Assembly (NCBI RefSeq): GCF_009708035.1
Contig: NZ_WMBQ01000001.1
Location: 1,116,001-1,180,000, forward strand
Source of the DNA: Hyphomicrobium album
GTDB lineage: Bacteria; Pseudomonadota; Alphaproteobacteria; Rhizobiales; Hyphomicrobiaceae
Length of the DNA stretch: 64,000 bases
Direction of reading: 5' to 3'
In this document: positions 52,101 to 63,664 of the stretch, in pieces
Position numbering within the stretch: position 1 is the stretch's first letter
Layout: every line of letters begins with the position of its first letter
Position numbers and translations under genes: made by a program
Notes under the pieces: model-generated
What the model saw: the letters and a program-made list of their open reading frames with translations, nothing else
Told to the model about the DNA's origin: nothing
Database searches by the model: none

Positions 52101-52210
52101 CGGATGCCTATCCGAGCAGCAATGTGGTGCGCCGCTCGCCCAATTGCCCGGCATTTATCAGCAGTCGAGCTAAGAGGCTGCTAACGCACTCAACTTGCGG
52201 AACAAATTCA

Positions 52211-52238
52211 TTGTCAGCGGCTTTCCCTGATCTATCAT
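52211..52238 (+). promoter_or_regulatory. Candidate usg promoter
   Basis: TTGTCA, a 16-base spacer and TATCAT, ending 46 bases before the usg ATG. A good match to sigma-70 elements at this distance. Confidence 0.45.
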
Positions 52239-52283
52239 TCTTGTGTCGAGTCCGGGGGACCGACACTGACATGGGGGACTGCG

Positions 52284-52553
52284 ATGCACGAACCTGAGAT
52301 CGCAACGCTGCTCAAAGGGTACAGTCTAACGACCGCCGAGATACTCTATCGGCTTCCGGACCACCCAGCGCTTTTGCAAAGTTTCATCTGGCAGGACTAC
52401 GACCTGCACCCACGCTTTCCGAAGCTGACGAGCTTTCTCGATTTTTGGACCGCCAAGCTCGAGGGCAAACTCTTCAAGGTGACGGTCGCCCACTCGAAGC
52501 TGCTGACGCCGGCCGAAGTGCGCCTCGTCGGCGCTGAGTTCAGGGTGCACTGA
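52284..52553 (+). CDS. usg: Usg-family protein
   Basis: An 89-residue cytosolic protein of the alphaproteobacterial Usg family. Seen: LLKGYSLTTAEILYRLPDHP, LLQSFIWQDYDLHPRFPKL, FLDFWTAKLEGKLFKVTVAH and LLTPAEVRLVGAEF, the whole family length. Its name comes from a location next to other genes in early work and its function is unknown. It overlaps the convergent DUF1285 gene by 14 bases at the 3' end. Confidence 0.9.
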   Translation: MHEPEIATLLKGYSLTTAEILYRLPDHPALLQSFIWQDYDLHPRFPKLTSFLDFWTAKLEGKLFKVTVAHSKLLTPAEVRLVGAEFRVH

Positions 52554-53139
52554 GCCCCTCGGCAGGCTGGAGCGGGAAGAAGACGCCGCCGCTCCATACG
52601 CCCGGTATGCGCCGATGCCCGGCCGAGTGCTCAACGGCGAGGGCGACAAGGTCGTGCACCAGAGCACGCGTGAGCAAGGCTTCCAGCCGACCCCGCACCA
52701 ATACATAGGGCTTCAATCCGCCGCCCGGCTGCTGCTCGGCGAAGCGCAGCGGATGCTCCGCCCCGCAATCCACCACATCGTCCACATTCGTGCGAAACAC
52801 GAGTTGCTGCTGCCGGTCGCCCCCCTCGACCACCATATCGACCGCAAGGAAGGGCGCGTCCTCCACCTCGACATCGACCTTCTCGGTGGGCGTCACGAGG
52901 TAAGTGCGTCCGTCGGTATCCTTGCGCAGGACGCCGGCAAAAAGCTTCACCAGCGCCGGACGCCCGATGGGGCTGTCGCGATAGAGCCAGCTGCCGTCGC
53001 GGCGGATCTTTAGTCCGATATCGCCGCAATAGGGCGGGTGCCAGCTTTCGACCGGCGCCGGGCGGCGCTCGGGCACGGCATCCATCAAACCCTGCAGCTT
53101 GCCGAAATCGCCCACGCTTCTTGCCTTCGTGTCGTCCAT
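52540..53139 (-). CDS. DUF1285-family protein
   Basis: A 199-residue cytosolic protein. Seen: HPPYCGDIGLKIRRDGSWLY, RDSPIGRPALVKLFAGVLRK, FLAVDMVVEGGDRQQQLVFR and RGRLEALLTRALVHDLVALA, which define DUF1285. It is not an enzyme with known activity. It diverges from the MoxR operon and converges on usg. No other partner. Confidence 0.88.
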   Translation of the reverse strand: MDDTKARSVGDFGKLQGLMDAVPERRPAPVESWHPPYCGDIGLKIRRDGSWLYRDSPIGRPALVKLFAGVLRKDTDGRTYLVTPTEKVDVEVEDAPFLAVDMVVEGGDRQQQLVFRTNVDDVVDCGAEHPLRFAEQQPGGGLKPYVLVRGRLEALLTRALVHDLVALAVEHSAGHRRIPGVWSGGVFFPLQPAEGLSAP

Positions 53140-53318
53140 ATTCCGCTTTCAGCGCCGGATACACCACACCTGCCGGCGTGTGACACCCTTACCCCCAATC
53201 TAACGTAACATTCACTTGACCCAGCGCATGCCGCCTTGGATCGTTCCGTTCATAATTTTGTTAAGCTAGTGCCGGCCGACAAACCCATCCCCAAAACGAC
53301 AAGCGAGCCTGGTTCACC

Positions 53319-54317
53319 ATGAGCACCGTCATCGACACGCACGCTGATATTGTACCGCGCCTCGAGGCGGCTTCCGAGCGGGTGCAGCGGGCACATAAGG
53401 CGGCGGCGTCCGTGATCTTCGGCCAGGATGTGGTCATCGAGCGAACGCTGGTCACCATCCTGTCCGGCGGCCACGCCCTCCTCATCGGCGTCCCCGGCCT
53501 TGCCAAGACGCTGCTCGTCGAAACTCTGGGCAAGGTGCTCGGCCTCGACGCCAAGCGCGTGCAGTTCACGCCGGACCTCATGCCGTCGGACATCATCGGC
53601 TCGGAGGTTTTGGAGGATGCGCCCGGCAAGTCGCGCTCCTTCCGGCTCGTCAAGGGTCCAATCTTCACGCAGCTCCTGATGGCCGACGAGATCAACCGCG
53701 CCTCGCCGCGCACCCAGTCGGCGCTGTTGCAGGCGATGCAGGAGCATCACGTCACCGTCGCCGGTACGCGCTACGACATCCCCTCTCCGTTCCACGTGCT
53801 CGCCACGCAGAACCCGCTCGAGCATGAAGGCACCTATCCGCTGCCCGAAGCGCAGCTCGATCGCTTCCTGTTGCAGATCGACGTGACCTATCCCGACGTG
53901 CTCGCCGAGCGGCGCATGCTGTTCGCCACCACCGGCACCGACGATCGCCACCTCGACGCCGTGTTGTCGGGCCAGGAGCTGATGAGCATCCAACGGCTCG
54001 TTCGCCAGATCCCCGTTCCCGACAAGGTCGTCGACACGATCCTGAAGCTCGTGCGTTCGGCGCGCCCCGGCACCGGCGTCAGCGAGGAGACGGATCGCTT
54101 CGTCGCCTGGGGTCCCGGCCCCCGCGCCAGCCAGGCGCTGATGCTCGCCGTCCGCGCCAAGGCGCTCATCGACGGTCGCCTCGCCCCGTCGGTCGACGAT
54201 GTGCTCGCTCTCGCCGCGCCGATCCTGAAGCACCGCATGGCGTTGACGTTCGCAGCCCGCGCCGAAGGCCAAGACCTCGGCGCCATCATCGCCCGGCTCG
54301 TCGCGGCGGTGGAGTAA
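53319..54317 (+). CDS. MoxR-family AAA+ ATPase
   Basis: A 332-residue chaperone-like ATPase. Seen: LLIGVPGLAKTLLVETLGKV (Walker A), LLMADEINRASPRTQSALLQ (Walker B plus sensor region), ENPLEHEGTYPLPEAQLDR-like segment reading NPLEHEGTYPLPEAQLDRFL, and a lid domain. MoxR proteins act on the von Willebrand-like partner encoded with them. It is the first gene of a four-gene operon, 3 bases before DUF58. A 179-base gap upstream separates it from DUF1285. Confidence 0.93.
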   Translation: MSTVIDTHADIVPRLEAASERVQRAHKAAASVIFGQDVVIERTLVTILSGGHALLIGVPGLAKTLLVETLGKVLGLDAKRVQFTPDLMPSDIIGSEVLEDAPGKSRSFRLVKGPIFTQLLMADEINRASPRTQSALLQAMQEHHVTVAGTRYDIPSPFHVLATQNPLEHEGTYPLPEAQLDRFLLQIDVTYPDVLAERRMLFATTGTDDRHLDAVLSGQELMSIQRLVRQIPVPDKVVDTILKLVRSARPGTGVSEETDRFVAWGPGPRASQALMLAVRAKALIDGRLAPSVDDVLALAAPILKHRMALTFAARAEGQDLGAIIARLVAAVE

Positions 54318-54320
54318 AGT

Positions 54321-55283
54321 ATGGCGGTCGCCGGGCAGTCCCGTCAGGGCGGTGCCGGGGTCCTGGCGCTCGAACGCGAAGCGCACGGGCTTGCCGACCG
54401 ACTTCCGGAAATCCTCATCGATGCGCAGCGCATCGCGCAGACGGTGGCGCACGGCCTTCACGGCCGCCGCCGTGCCGGCCCGGGAGAGACGTTCTGGCAG
54501 TTCCGCCAGTTCCAATCGAGCGACACACTGCGCCAGATCGACTGGCGCCGCTCGGCAAGCTCCGATCATCTTTACGTGCGCGAGCGCGAGTGGGAAGCGG
54601 CGCATACAGTGTGGCTGTGGCCTGACCTGTCGCCGTCGATGAACTTTCGCAGCCATCTATCCTCGACGACCAAGCGTGACCGCGCGCTGCTTCTGACGCT
54701 GGCGACGGCGGAGCTATTAGTGCGCGGCGGCGAGCGGGTGGCGCTGCTCGGGCTCACCGCGCCGACCGCCAGCCGCAAGGCGACGACGCGCATGGCCGAG
54801 GCGATCCTCGCCCACGAGGACACACCGATGCTGCAAGCGTCGCAGCCGCCGAAGGTACATCTCGCGCGCTTTTCCGGCGCGGTCATCTTCAGTGACTTCC
54901 TCGATCCGATCGCCGAGACGCGCGCGCACATCGAGCAGCTCGCCGCCGATGGCGCCTCTGGTCACCTCATCGAGATCGTCGATCCGGCCGAAGAGACGCT
55001 TCCCTACGAAGGGCGTACCGAGTTCCTGAGCCCTGACGGCGGACAACGCTGGGTCGCCGACCGCGTGCAGACCCTGCGCGATCAATACAAGGAGCGCCTT
55101 GCTGCGCATCGCGCCGAGCTGGTGGAAATGACGCGCCGCCTCGGCTGGTCGTTTCTCGTGCATCACACTGACCGTTCTCCATCCGAGCCGCTCTTGTCAC
55201 TCATCATGCGCATGCACGGCGATGCGGGCGACCACCGCTGGCAGGGCCAGGAAAGCAGCCCGCAACCCGAGGCGACGCCATGA
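54321..55283 (+). CDS. DUF58 domain protein
   Basis: A 320-residue protein of the DUF58/vWA-like class. Seen: GETFWQFRQFQSSDTLRQID, followed by WRRSASSDHLYVREREWEAA (the family hallmark around RxIDWRxSA), a vWA-like core starting LWPDLSPSMNFRSHLS, and a C-terminal region ending in QESSPQPEATP. It is the second gene of the MoxR operon; its last 4 bases overlap the next gene's start. It lacks a clear membrane segment. Expected partner of the ATPase. Confidence 0.9.
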   Translation: MAVAGQSRQGGAGVLALEREAHGLADRLPEILIDAQRIAQTVAHGLHGRRRAGPGETFWQFRQFQSSDTLRQIDWRRSASSDHLYVREREWEAAHTVWLWPDLSPSMNFRSHLSSTTKRDRALLLTLATAELLVRGGERVALLGLTAPTASRKATTRMAEAILAHEDTPMLQASQPPKVHLARFSGAVIFSDFLDPIAETRAHIEQLAADGASGHLIEIVDPAEETLPYEGRTEFLSPDGGQRWVADRVQTLRDQYKERLAAHRAELVEMTRRLGWSFLVHHTDRSPSEPLLSLIMRMHGDAGDHRWQGQESSPQPEATP

Positions 55284-58153
55284 GCTTCGGTGCGCTGGCA
55301 TTCCTTAATCCGTGGCTCCTGGCTGCGCTGGCCACGCTGCCGCTCATCTATTGGCTGTTGCGCACGGTGCCGCCGAGCCCGCGGCAGATCACCTTCCCGC
55401 CGACACGCATCCTCGTCGGCCTGGAGAACCAAGAGAAGACGCCGGCCGCTTCGCCGTGGTGGCTGACGCTGATCCGACTGCTCGCCGCCGCGTTGCTGAT
55501 CTTCGCGCTGGCGGAGCCCGTGCTGAACCCCTCGCGCGACGCAGCGCTGAAGGGCACCGGCCCCGTCGCCATCGTCGTCGACAACGGCTGGGCGTCTGCC
55601 GCGCGCTGGAATGAGCGCACCCGCATGATCGATCACGTTATCACCGAGGCGGAAGGGCAGAGCCGGCCGATCGTCGTCGTGCCGACGGCGAGCACGGGGA
55701 AGAACTATGCTGCCCGCATCGAGGCGCCGTCCGAAGCGCGCTCGACCGCCGCCGCGCTCATCCCCCAGCCGTTCGCGCCGGATCGTCTTGCCGCTGTCAC
55801 GGCTCTCGACAATGCGCTCGCGGGCGCCAAGGGCACGAGCATCGTGTGGCTCAGCGACGACATAGACCACGACGGCAAGTCCGCCGAGGTCGCCGACAAG
55901 CTCCGCGCCCTCACCGAGGGTGGCACGTTCGCGGTGATCCAGGACGGCCGCAGCGCCGAGCCGCTCGGCGTCTCCGCGGGCATCGGCCAGAGCGGCAAGC
56001 TTGAAGCGCGCGTGCTGCGCCCGCAGGGCAGCTCGCGTGCCGGGTTCGTGCATGCCATTTCCACCCGCGGGCAGAGCCTCGCCGAAGCCCCGTTCAAATT
56101 CGGCGCGGGCGAGAACCTCAATACGGTGGCGTTCGAGCTGCCGCTCGAGTTGCGCAACCAGGTCGGCCGCGTCGAGATTGCCGGCGAGCGCTCTGCCGGT
56201 GCCGTCAGCCTCATTGACGCGCGCTCGCAGTGGCATCGCGTGGCACTGATCTCGGGCGAGAGCCGCGAGCAGGCGCAGCCGCTGCTGGCGCCGCTCTACT
56301 ACATTGAGAAGGCGCTCAATCCCTACGCCGAGCTGATCAAGCCGAAGGGCTCCAACCTCGCAGCCGGCATCAAGGAGGCTCTGGCGCAGAACGCCAGCGT
56401 CCTGATGCTCGCCGATATCGGCACGCTGTCGGGCGAAGCCGCCAAGCACGTCGAGGAATGGGTGAAGAAGGGCGGCGTCCTCGTGCGCTTCGCCGGTCCG
56501 CGCCTGGAGAACGGCGGCGACGACCTGCTTCCCGTGCCGCTGCGCGTCGGCGGCCGCACGCTGGGCGGCGCATTGTCGTGGTCGACGCCGCAGAAGCTGG
56601 CGGCGATCGAGGACAACAGCCTGTTTGCAGGCACGCCGGTCCCGCCCGAGGTGACGGTCAGCCGCCAGGTGCTCGCCGACCCGGCGATGCTCGGCCCGGA
56701 GGTCAACGTGTGGGCCCGCCTGCAGGACGGCACGCCGCTCGTCACCGAGCGCAAGCTCGGCGACGGCCAGATCATTCTTTTCCACGTCACCGCCAATTCC
56801 GACTGGTCGAACCTGCCGCTGTCCGGATTGTTCGTCGAAATGCTGCGCCGTATCTCGGCGCTCGGTGGCGGTGTCGCCGACGGCGGCGGTACCGGCACGT
56901 CGGGCGAGAGCGCCGCCGACACGCCGGCCGTGCTGCCACCTCTGCAGACGCTCGACGGCTTCGGCATCCTCGCGCCACCGCCGCCCACCGCGCAGCCGGT
57001 CGCTGCCGCCAAGGTGCACGATCTGGTGCCGAGCCTCGATCATCCCCCGGGCTACTATGGCGCGGGCGGCTCGCCGCGCGCCGTCAACGTGCTCGGACCG
57101 AAGAGCACGCTGAAGCCGCTTCCCTCACTGCCCACGGGCACGGAGCGCCTCAGCTACGAGAGCGAGAGCGCCCAACCCATGAAGGCATGGCTACTCTTCG
57201 CCGCCCTCGCACTTCTGTTCGCCGACATCATCGCCGTTATTCTGCTGCAGAGCGGCGGCCTGGCGCTCAGGCGCCGCCGTCCCGCGCACGCCGCGTTGGC
57301 GCTCATGATCTTCGGCGCCGCCGCGCTTCTCTCGGCACCCGGCGTCGACGCGCAGCCCGTCGATGTCCCGCCGACCCCAGGCGCCGTCAGCACGCAGGCG
57401 ACCGACGAGCGCGCCATCGAGGCGACGAGCAAGGTCACCATCGGCTACGTCCTGACCGGCGACCAGACCGTCGACGAGACGAGCCGACTTGGACTCGACG
57501 GCCTCGGCCGTCTGCTCGCGGTGCGCACCGCGGTCGAGCCGGGCCGGCCGATGGGCGTCAACATCCTTACAGACGAGATCGCCTTCTATCCGGTGCTCTA
57601 TTGGCCGGTGCTGCCCGACGCCAAGGCGCTGCCGGAGGAGACGCTCGCCAAGATCGACGCTTACATGAAGCAGGGCGGCCTCATCATTTTCGACACGCAG
57701 GATTACGGCCGCGGCGTTGCCGGCGGCACGCCTGGCCTCGGCGAATCCGCCTTGCAGCGGATCATCGGCAAGCTCGACGTGCCACGCCTCGAGCCGGTGC
57801 CCGAGAACCACGTGCTGACGAAAGCCTTCTACCTGTTGCGCAACTTCCCCGGCCGCTGGGACGGCGGCCAGCTGTGGGTGGAGGCGCTCGACAATTCGAG
57901 CGGCGCCGACCAGAGCCGTCGGGCGCGCGTCTCCGACGGCGTGACCTCGATCATCGTCACACCCAACGACCTCGCGGCGGCGTGGGCGCTGGATGAAGGC
58001 GGCCGGCCGCTCTATCCGACCGTGGGCGGCGGCGAGGATCAGCGCGAGATGGCGTTCCGCACCGGCATCAACATCGTCATGCACGCCCTGACCGGCAACT
58101 ACAAAGCCGACCAGGTGCACGTGCCGGCGCTGCTCGAACGACTGGGGCAGTGA
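55280..58153 (+). CDS. BatA-N/DUF4159 membrane protein
   Basis: A 957-residue membrane protein. Seen: an N-terminal BatA-type region with FLNPWLLAALATLPLIYWLL and an ITFPPTRILVGLENQEKTPA segment, followed by a second helix; a large middle domain of glutamine-amidotransferase-like folds (VLMLADIGTLSGEAAKHVEE); two helices near residues 635-680; and the C-terminal DUF4159 (TDEIAFYPVLYWPVLPDAKA, FDTQDYGRG). It overlaps DUF58 by 4 bases. The periplasmic DUF4159 part and its place in the operon suggest a role in envelope stress or aerotolerance. Confidence 0.9.
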   Translation: MSFGALAFLNPWLLAALATLPLIYWLLRTVPPSPRQITFPPTRILVGLENQEKTPAASPWWLTLIRLLAAALLIFALAEPVLNPSRDAALKGTGPVAIVVDNGWASAARWNERTRMIDHVITEAEGQSRPIVVVPTASTGKNYAARIEAPSEARSTAAALIPQPFAPDRLAAVTALDNALAGAKGTSIVWLSDDIDHDGKSAEVADKLRALTEGGTFAVIQDGRSAEPLGVSAGIGQSGKLEARVLRPQGSSRAGFVHAISTRGQSLAEAPFKFGAGENLNTVAFELPLELRNQVGRVEIAGERSAGAVSLIDARSQWHRVALISGESREQAQPLLAPLYYIEKALNPYAELIKPKGSNLAAGIKEALAQNASVLMLADIGTLSGEAAKHVEEWVKKGGVLVRFAGPRLENGGDDLLPVPLRVGGRTLGGALSWSTPQKLAAIEDNSLFAGTPVPPEVTVSRQVLADPAMLGPEVNVWARLQDGTPLVTERKLGDGQIILFHVTANSDWSNLPLSGLFVEMLRRISALGGGVADGGGTGTSGESAADTPAVLPPLQTLDGFGILAPPPPTAQPVAAAKVHDLVPSLDHPPGYYGAGGSPRAVNVLGPKSTLKPLPSLPTGTERLSYESESAQPMKAWLLFAALALLFADIIAVILLQSGGLALRRRRPAHAALALMIFGAAALLSAPGVDAQPVDVPPTPGAVSTQATDERAIEATSKVTIGYVLTGDQTVDETSRLGLDGLGRLLAVRTAVEPGRPMGVNILTDEIAFYPVLYWPVLPDAKALPEETLAKIDAYMKQGGLIIFDTQDYGRGVAGGTPGLGESALQRIIGKLDVPRLEPVPENHVLTKAFYLLRNFPGRWDGGQLWVEALDNSSGADQSRRARVSDGVTSIIVTPNDLAAAWALDEGGRPLYPTVGGGEDQREMAFRTGINIVMHALTGNYKADQVHVPALLERLGQ

Positions 58154-58160
58154 GGCGCAC

Positions 58161-60284
58161 ATGAGCTGGTCGATCGATTTTGCTCCGATGCTGCCCGCCC
58201 CGTTCTTCTGGGCGGCGGGCGCGCTTGCCGTGCTCCTCATCGGCTATCTCCTTTACCGGCGCTCGCGCGGTGCGCTGCTGCGCGCCGCCGCGATCGCGGC
58301 GCTGCTCGCCGCACTCGCCAATCCGATCCTGCGCGAAGAGCAGCGCGAGAGCCTCGCCAACGTCGCCATCGTCATCGTGGACGAGAGCGCCAGCCAGACA
58401 CTGGGTGACCGCAAGGCGCAGACGGCGGCGGTGAAGGCTGATCTCGAGGCCAAGCTCGGCAAGATCCCCAATCTGCAAGTGAAGTGGGTGCCGGCGTCGC
58501 GTCCCGGCGACATGACCTCGCCCGGCACACACCTGTTTGCCGACCTCAACAAGGCGCTGGCCGACACGCCGCCCGACCGCCTCTCTGGGGTCGTCATGCT
58601 GACCGACGGCGAAGTGCACGACGTGCCGAAGTCGGCCGCCGCGCTCGGCTTCGATGCGCCGGTGCACGCGCTGATCACCGGCGCACCCGATGAGTTCGAC
58701 CGGCGCATCGAAATCCTCTCGGCGCCGCGCTACGGCATCGTCGGCCAGTCGCGCGATATCGAGGTCGCCGTGCGCGAGGCCGGCAAGAAGGGTGCGGCGC
58801 TCGAGCCGCTCACCTTGAAGGTGCGCCGCGAGGGCCGCGCCGACGAGATCATCACCACGACGGCGAACAGCCCCGTCAAGATCGAGATGCCGTTCCCGCA
58901 CGCCGGACAGAACATCCTCGAGGTCGAGCTTGATACGGCGCCGGGCGAGCTGACGCCTGCCAACAACCGCGCCGTCATCGCCGCGGAGGGCGTGCGCGAG
59001 AACCTGCGCGTGCTGCTCGTCTCGGGCGAGCCGCACGCGGGCGAGCGCACCTGGCGCAACCTGTTGAAGTCCGACGCCGCCGTCGATCTCGTGCACTTCA
59101 CGATTCTGCGTCCCCCGGAAAAGCACGACGGCACGCCCATCAACCAGCTGTCGCTCATCGCCTTCCCGACGCGCGAGCTGTTCTCGGAGAAGATCAACGA
59201 CTTCGACCTGATCATCTTCGACCGCTACCAGCACCGCGGGCTGCTGCAGCTGCCGTACTACGACAACATCGCCCGCTATGTAGAAGAGCACGGCGGCGCA
59301 CTGCTGGTTGCGGCCGGTGACGACTACGCGGGCAACCTCAGCCTGTTCCGCACGCCGCTGTCGCCGGTCCTTCCCGCGGTTCCAACGGGTCGCGTGCTGT
59401 CTCAGCCGTTCAAGGCGAAGCTCACCGGCGACGGGCGCAAGCATCCCGTCACGCAGGGGCTCACCGGCGCCGGCGCCGAGAACGGCCAGCCGACTTGGGG
59501 CCGCTGGTTCCGGCAGGTCGAGGTGCAGCCGGAGCACGGCCGCACGCTGATGGACGGCGCCGAGAACGAGCCGCTGCTCGTGCTCGATCACAAGGGCAAG
59601 GGCCGCGTGGCCCTGCTGACGTCGGATCAGGCGTGGCTGTGGGCGCGCGGCTACGAAGGCGGCGGCCCGCACAGCGATCTCCTGCGCCGTCTGTCGCACT
59701 GGCTGATGAAGGAGCCCGACCTCGAGGAGGAGCGGCTGATCGCGTCGGCGCGCGGCCTGCACCTGACACTCGAGCGCCGCTCCATGGAAGATAAGGTCGC
59801 CCCCGTCACGCTTTCGGGTCCGGGCGGTGAGACCTCGCAAGTCACTCTCGAGCCGGCCGGCGCCGGCATCTGGCGCGGCGCCGTCGATGTGAAAATCCCC
59901 GGCCTCTATAAGGCGCAGACGCGCACCAACGACGGGGAGTTGCAAGCCGTTGCGCATGCCGGCATCGACGATCCGATCGAGATGAGCGAAGTGACGGCGA
60001 CAGACGCCAAGCTGCAGCCGATCATCGACGCGACCGGCGGCGGCGCCTTCTGGACCAGCTCTTCGGCGGAAGCAACGCGCGCCAACCCGTCTTCGGTTTC
60101 CGTGCCGCGCATCTCAATGCTGTCGAATGCTCGGGTGCTGGCCGGCTCGGGCTGGCTCGGCCTCAAGGACCGGCAGGCGTTCGTCACCCGCGGGGTGAAG
60201 CTGACGCCGATGTTCACCGGGTTCGGTGCGCTCGCGGCGCTCTTGATGCTGGTGTCGCTCGCCTGGTGGCGCGAGGGCCGTTAG
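58161..60284 (+). CDS. Membrane protein with vWA/glutamine-amidotransferase-like domains
   Basis: A 707-residue membrane protein ending the MoxR operon. Seen: two N-terminal helices (FFWAAGALAVLLIGYLLYRR and ALLRAAAIAALLAALANP), a vWA-like segment VAIVIVDESASQTLGDRKAQ with a D-x-S-x-S metal-site form, VVMLTDGEVHDVPKSAAALG, an amidotransferase-like middle (LRVLLVSGEPHAGERTWRN) and one C-terminal helix (MFTGFGALAALLMLVSLAWW). It starts 7 bases after the DUF4159 gene, behind GAGG. Likely the transmembrane partner of MoxR/DUF58. Confidence 0.85.
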   Translation: MSWSIDFAPMLPAPFFWAAGALAVLLIGYLLYRRSRGALLRAAAIAALLAALANPILREEQRESLANVAIVIVDESASQTLGDRKAQTAAVKADLEAKLGKIPNLQVKWVPASRPGDMTSPGTHLFADLNKALADTPPDRLSGVVMLTDGEVHDVPKSAAALGFDAPVHALITGAPDEFDRRIEILSAPRYGIVGQSRDIEVAVREAGKKGAALEPLTLKVRREGRADEIITTTANSPVKIEMPFPHAGQNILEVELDTAPGELTPANNRAVIAAEGVRENLRVLLVSGEPHAGERTWRNLLKSDAAVDLVHFTILRPPEKHDGTPINQLSLIAFPTRELFSEKINDFDLIIFDRYQHRGLLQLPYYDNIARYVEEHGGALLVAAGDDYAGNLSLFRTPLSPVLPAVPTGRVLSQPFKAKLTGDGRKHPVTQGLTGAGAENGQPTWGRWFRQVEVQPEHGRTLMDGAENEPLLVLDHKGKGRVALLTSDQAWLWARGYEGGGPHSDLLRRLSHWLMKEPDLEEERLIASARGLHLTLERRSMEDKVAPVTLSGPGGETSQVTLEPAGAGIWRGAVDVKIPGLYKAQTRTNDGELQAVAHAGIDDPIEMSEVTATDAKLQPIIDATGGGAFWTSSSAEATRANPSSVSVPRISMLSNARVLAGSGWLGLKDRQAFVTRGVKLTPMFTGFGALAALLMLVSLAWWREGR

Positions 60285-60370
60285 CCCTCAACAGGCCCGA
60301 CGATGATGCCTTTAGACCGTCTCCCCCGGACACGGCTTGCAGCGCTCTGACGCCGGGCGCACTGTCCGCA

Positions 60371-60385
60371 CATTCGATTCGAATG
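60371..60385. promoter_or_regulatory. Palindrome before the small membrane gene
   Basis: A perfect inverted repeat, CATTCGA-t-TCGAATG, 20 bases upstream of the ATG at 60405 and right next to its GGGAGG. It may be an operator overlapping the leader. No regulator is assigned. Confidence 0.4.
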
Positions 60386-60404
60386 ACTTGTGGGAGGACA
60401 GGAT

Positions 60405-60791
60405 ATGGACACGTCGATGTTTCTTGCCCGGTTGATCGGGCCCGTGCTCGTCGTGCTGGCCATCGGACTGCTCGTACGCCAAGACTCTTGGCGCAGCATG
60501 GCCAAAGAGTTCATCACCAACCGGCCGCTGATATTCCTGACCGGTTTCCTGACGCTGCTCGGCGGTCTGGCGCTGGTCAACACCCACAACGTGTGGGAAG
60601 CCGGCTGGCCGGTGATCATCACCATCTTCGGCTGGCTGGCGGTGATCGGCGGTGTAGCGCGCATGCTGTTCCCGGAGACCGTGATGGGCGTCGGCCAGAA
60701 AATGCTGGATAACAAGACCTATCTCACCGTCGGCGGAGTAGGCGAAGGCCTGATCGGCCTGTGGCTCTGCTACGTCGGCTATATCGCCTGA
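60405..60791 (+). CDS. Small membrane protein of unknown function
   Basis: A 128-residue inner-membrane protein of about four helices. Seen: FLARLIGPVLVVLAIGLLVR, ITNRPLIFLTGFLTLLGGLA, GWPVIITIFGWLAVIGGVAR and TVGGVGEGLIGLWLCYVGYI. Between them a polar loop with MLFPETVMGVGQKMLDNKTY. I do not recognise the family. The start is ATG 60405 behind GGGAGG (GTG 60390 is possible). It lies 120 bases after the MoxR operon and 47 before the TPP riboswitch, so the riboswitch transcript might start inside or upstream of it. Confidence 0.7.
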   Translation: MDTSMFLARLIGPVLVVLAIGLLVRQDSWRSMAKEFITNRPLIFLTGFLTLLGGLALVNTHNVWEAGWPVIITIFGWLAVIGGVARMLFPETVMGVGQKMLDNKTYLTVGGVGEGLIGLWLCYVGYIA

Positions 60792-60837
60792 CGCTGCTGC
60801 CGACTTGCACGCGCGGCGACGAGGGTGCAAGTTGACG

Positions 60838-63655
<2,818 letters not shown>

Positions 63656-63664
63656 CGCATCGAC

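Noticed and set aside
55163-57043. A 626-codon antisense frame opposite the DUF4159 gene, with similar ones at 58077-59957 and 61634-63271
   Set aside because: All lie antisense to well-supported genes (DUF4159, the vWA-like protein and thiC), contain no motif and are dominated by Arg, His and Ala.
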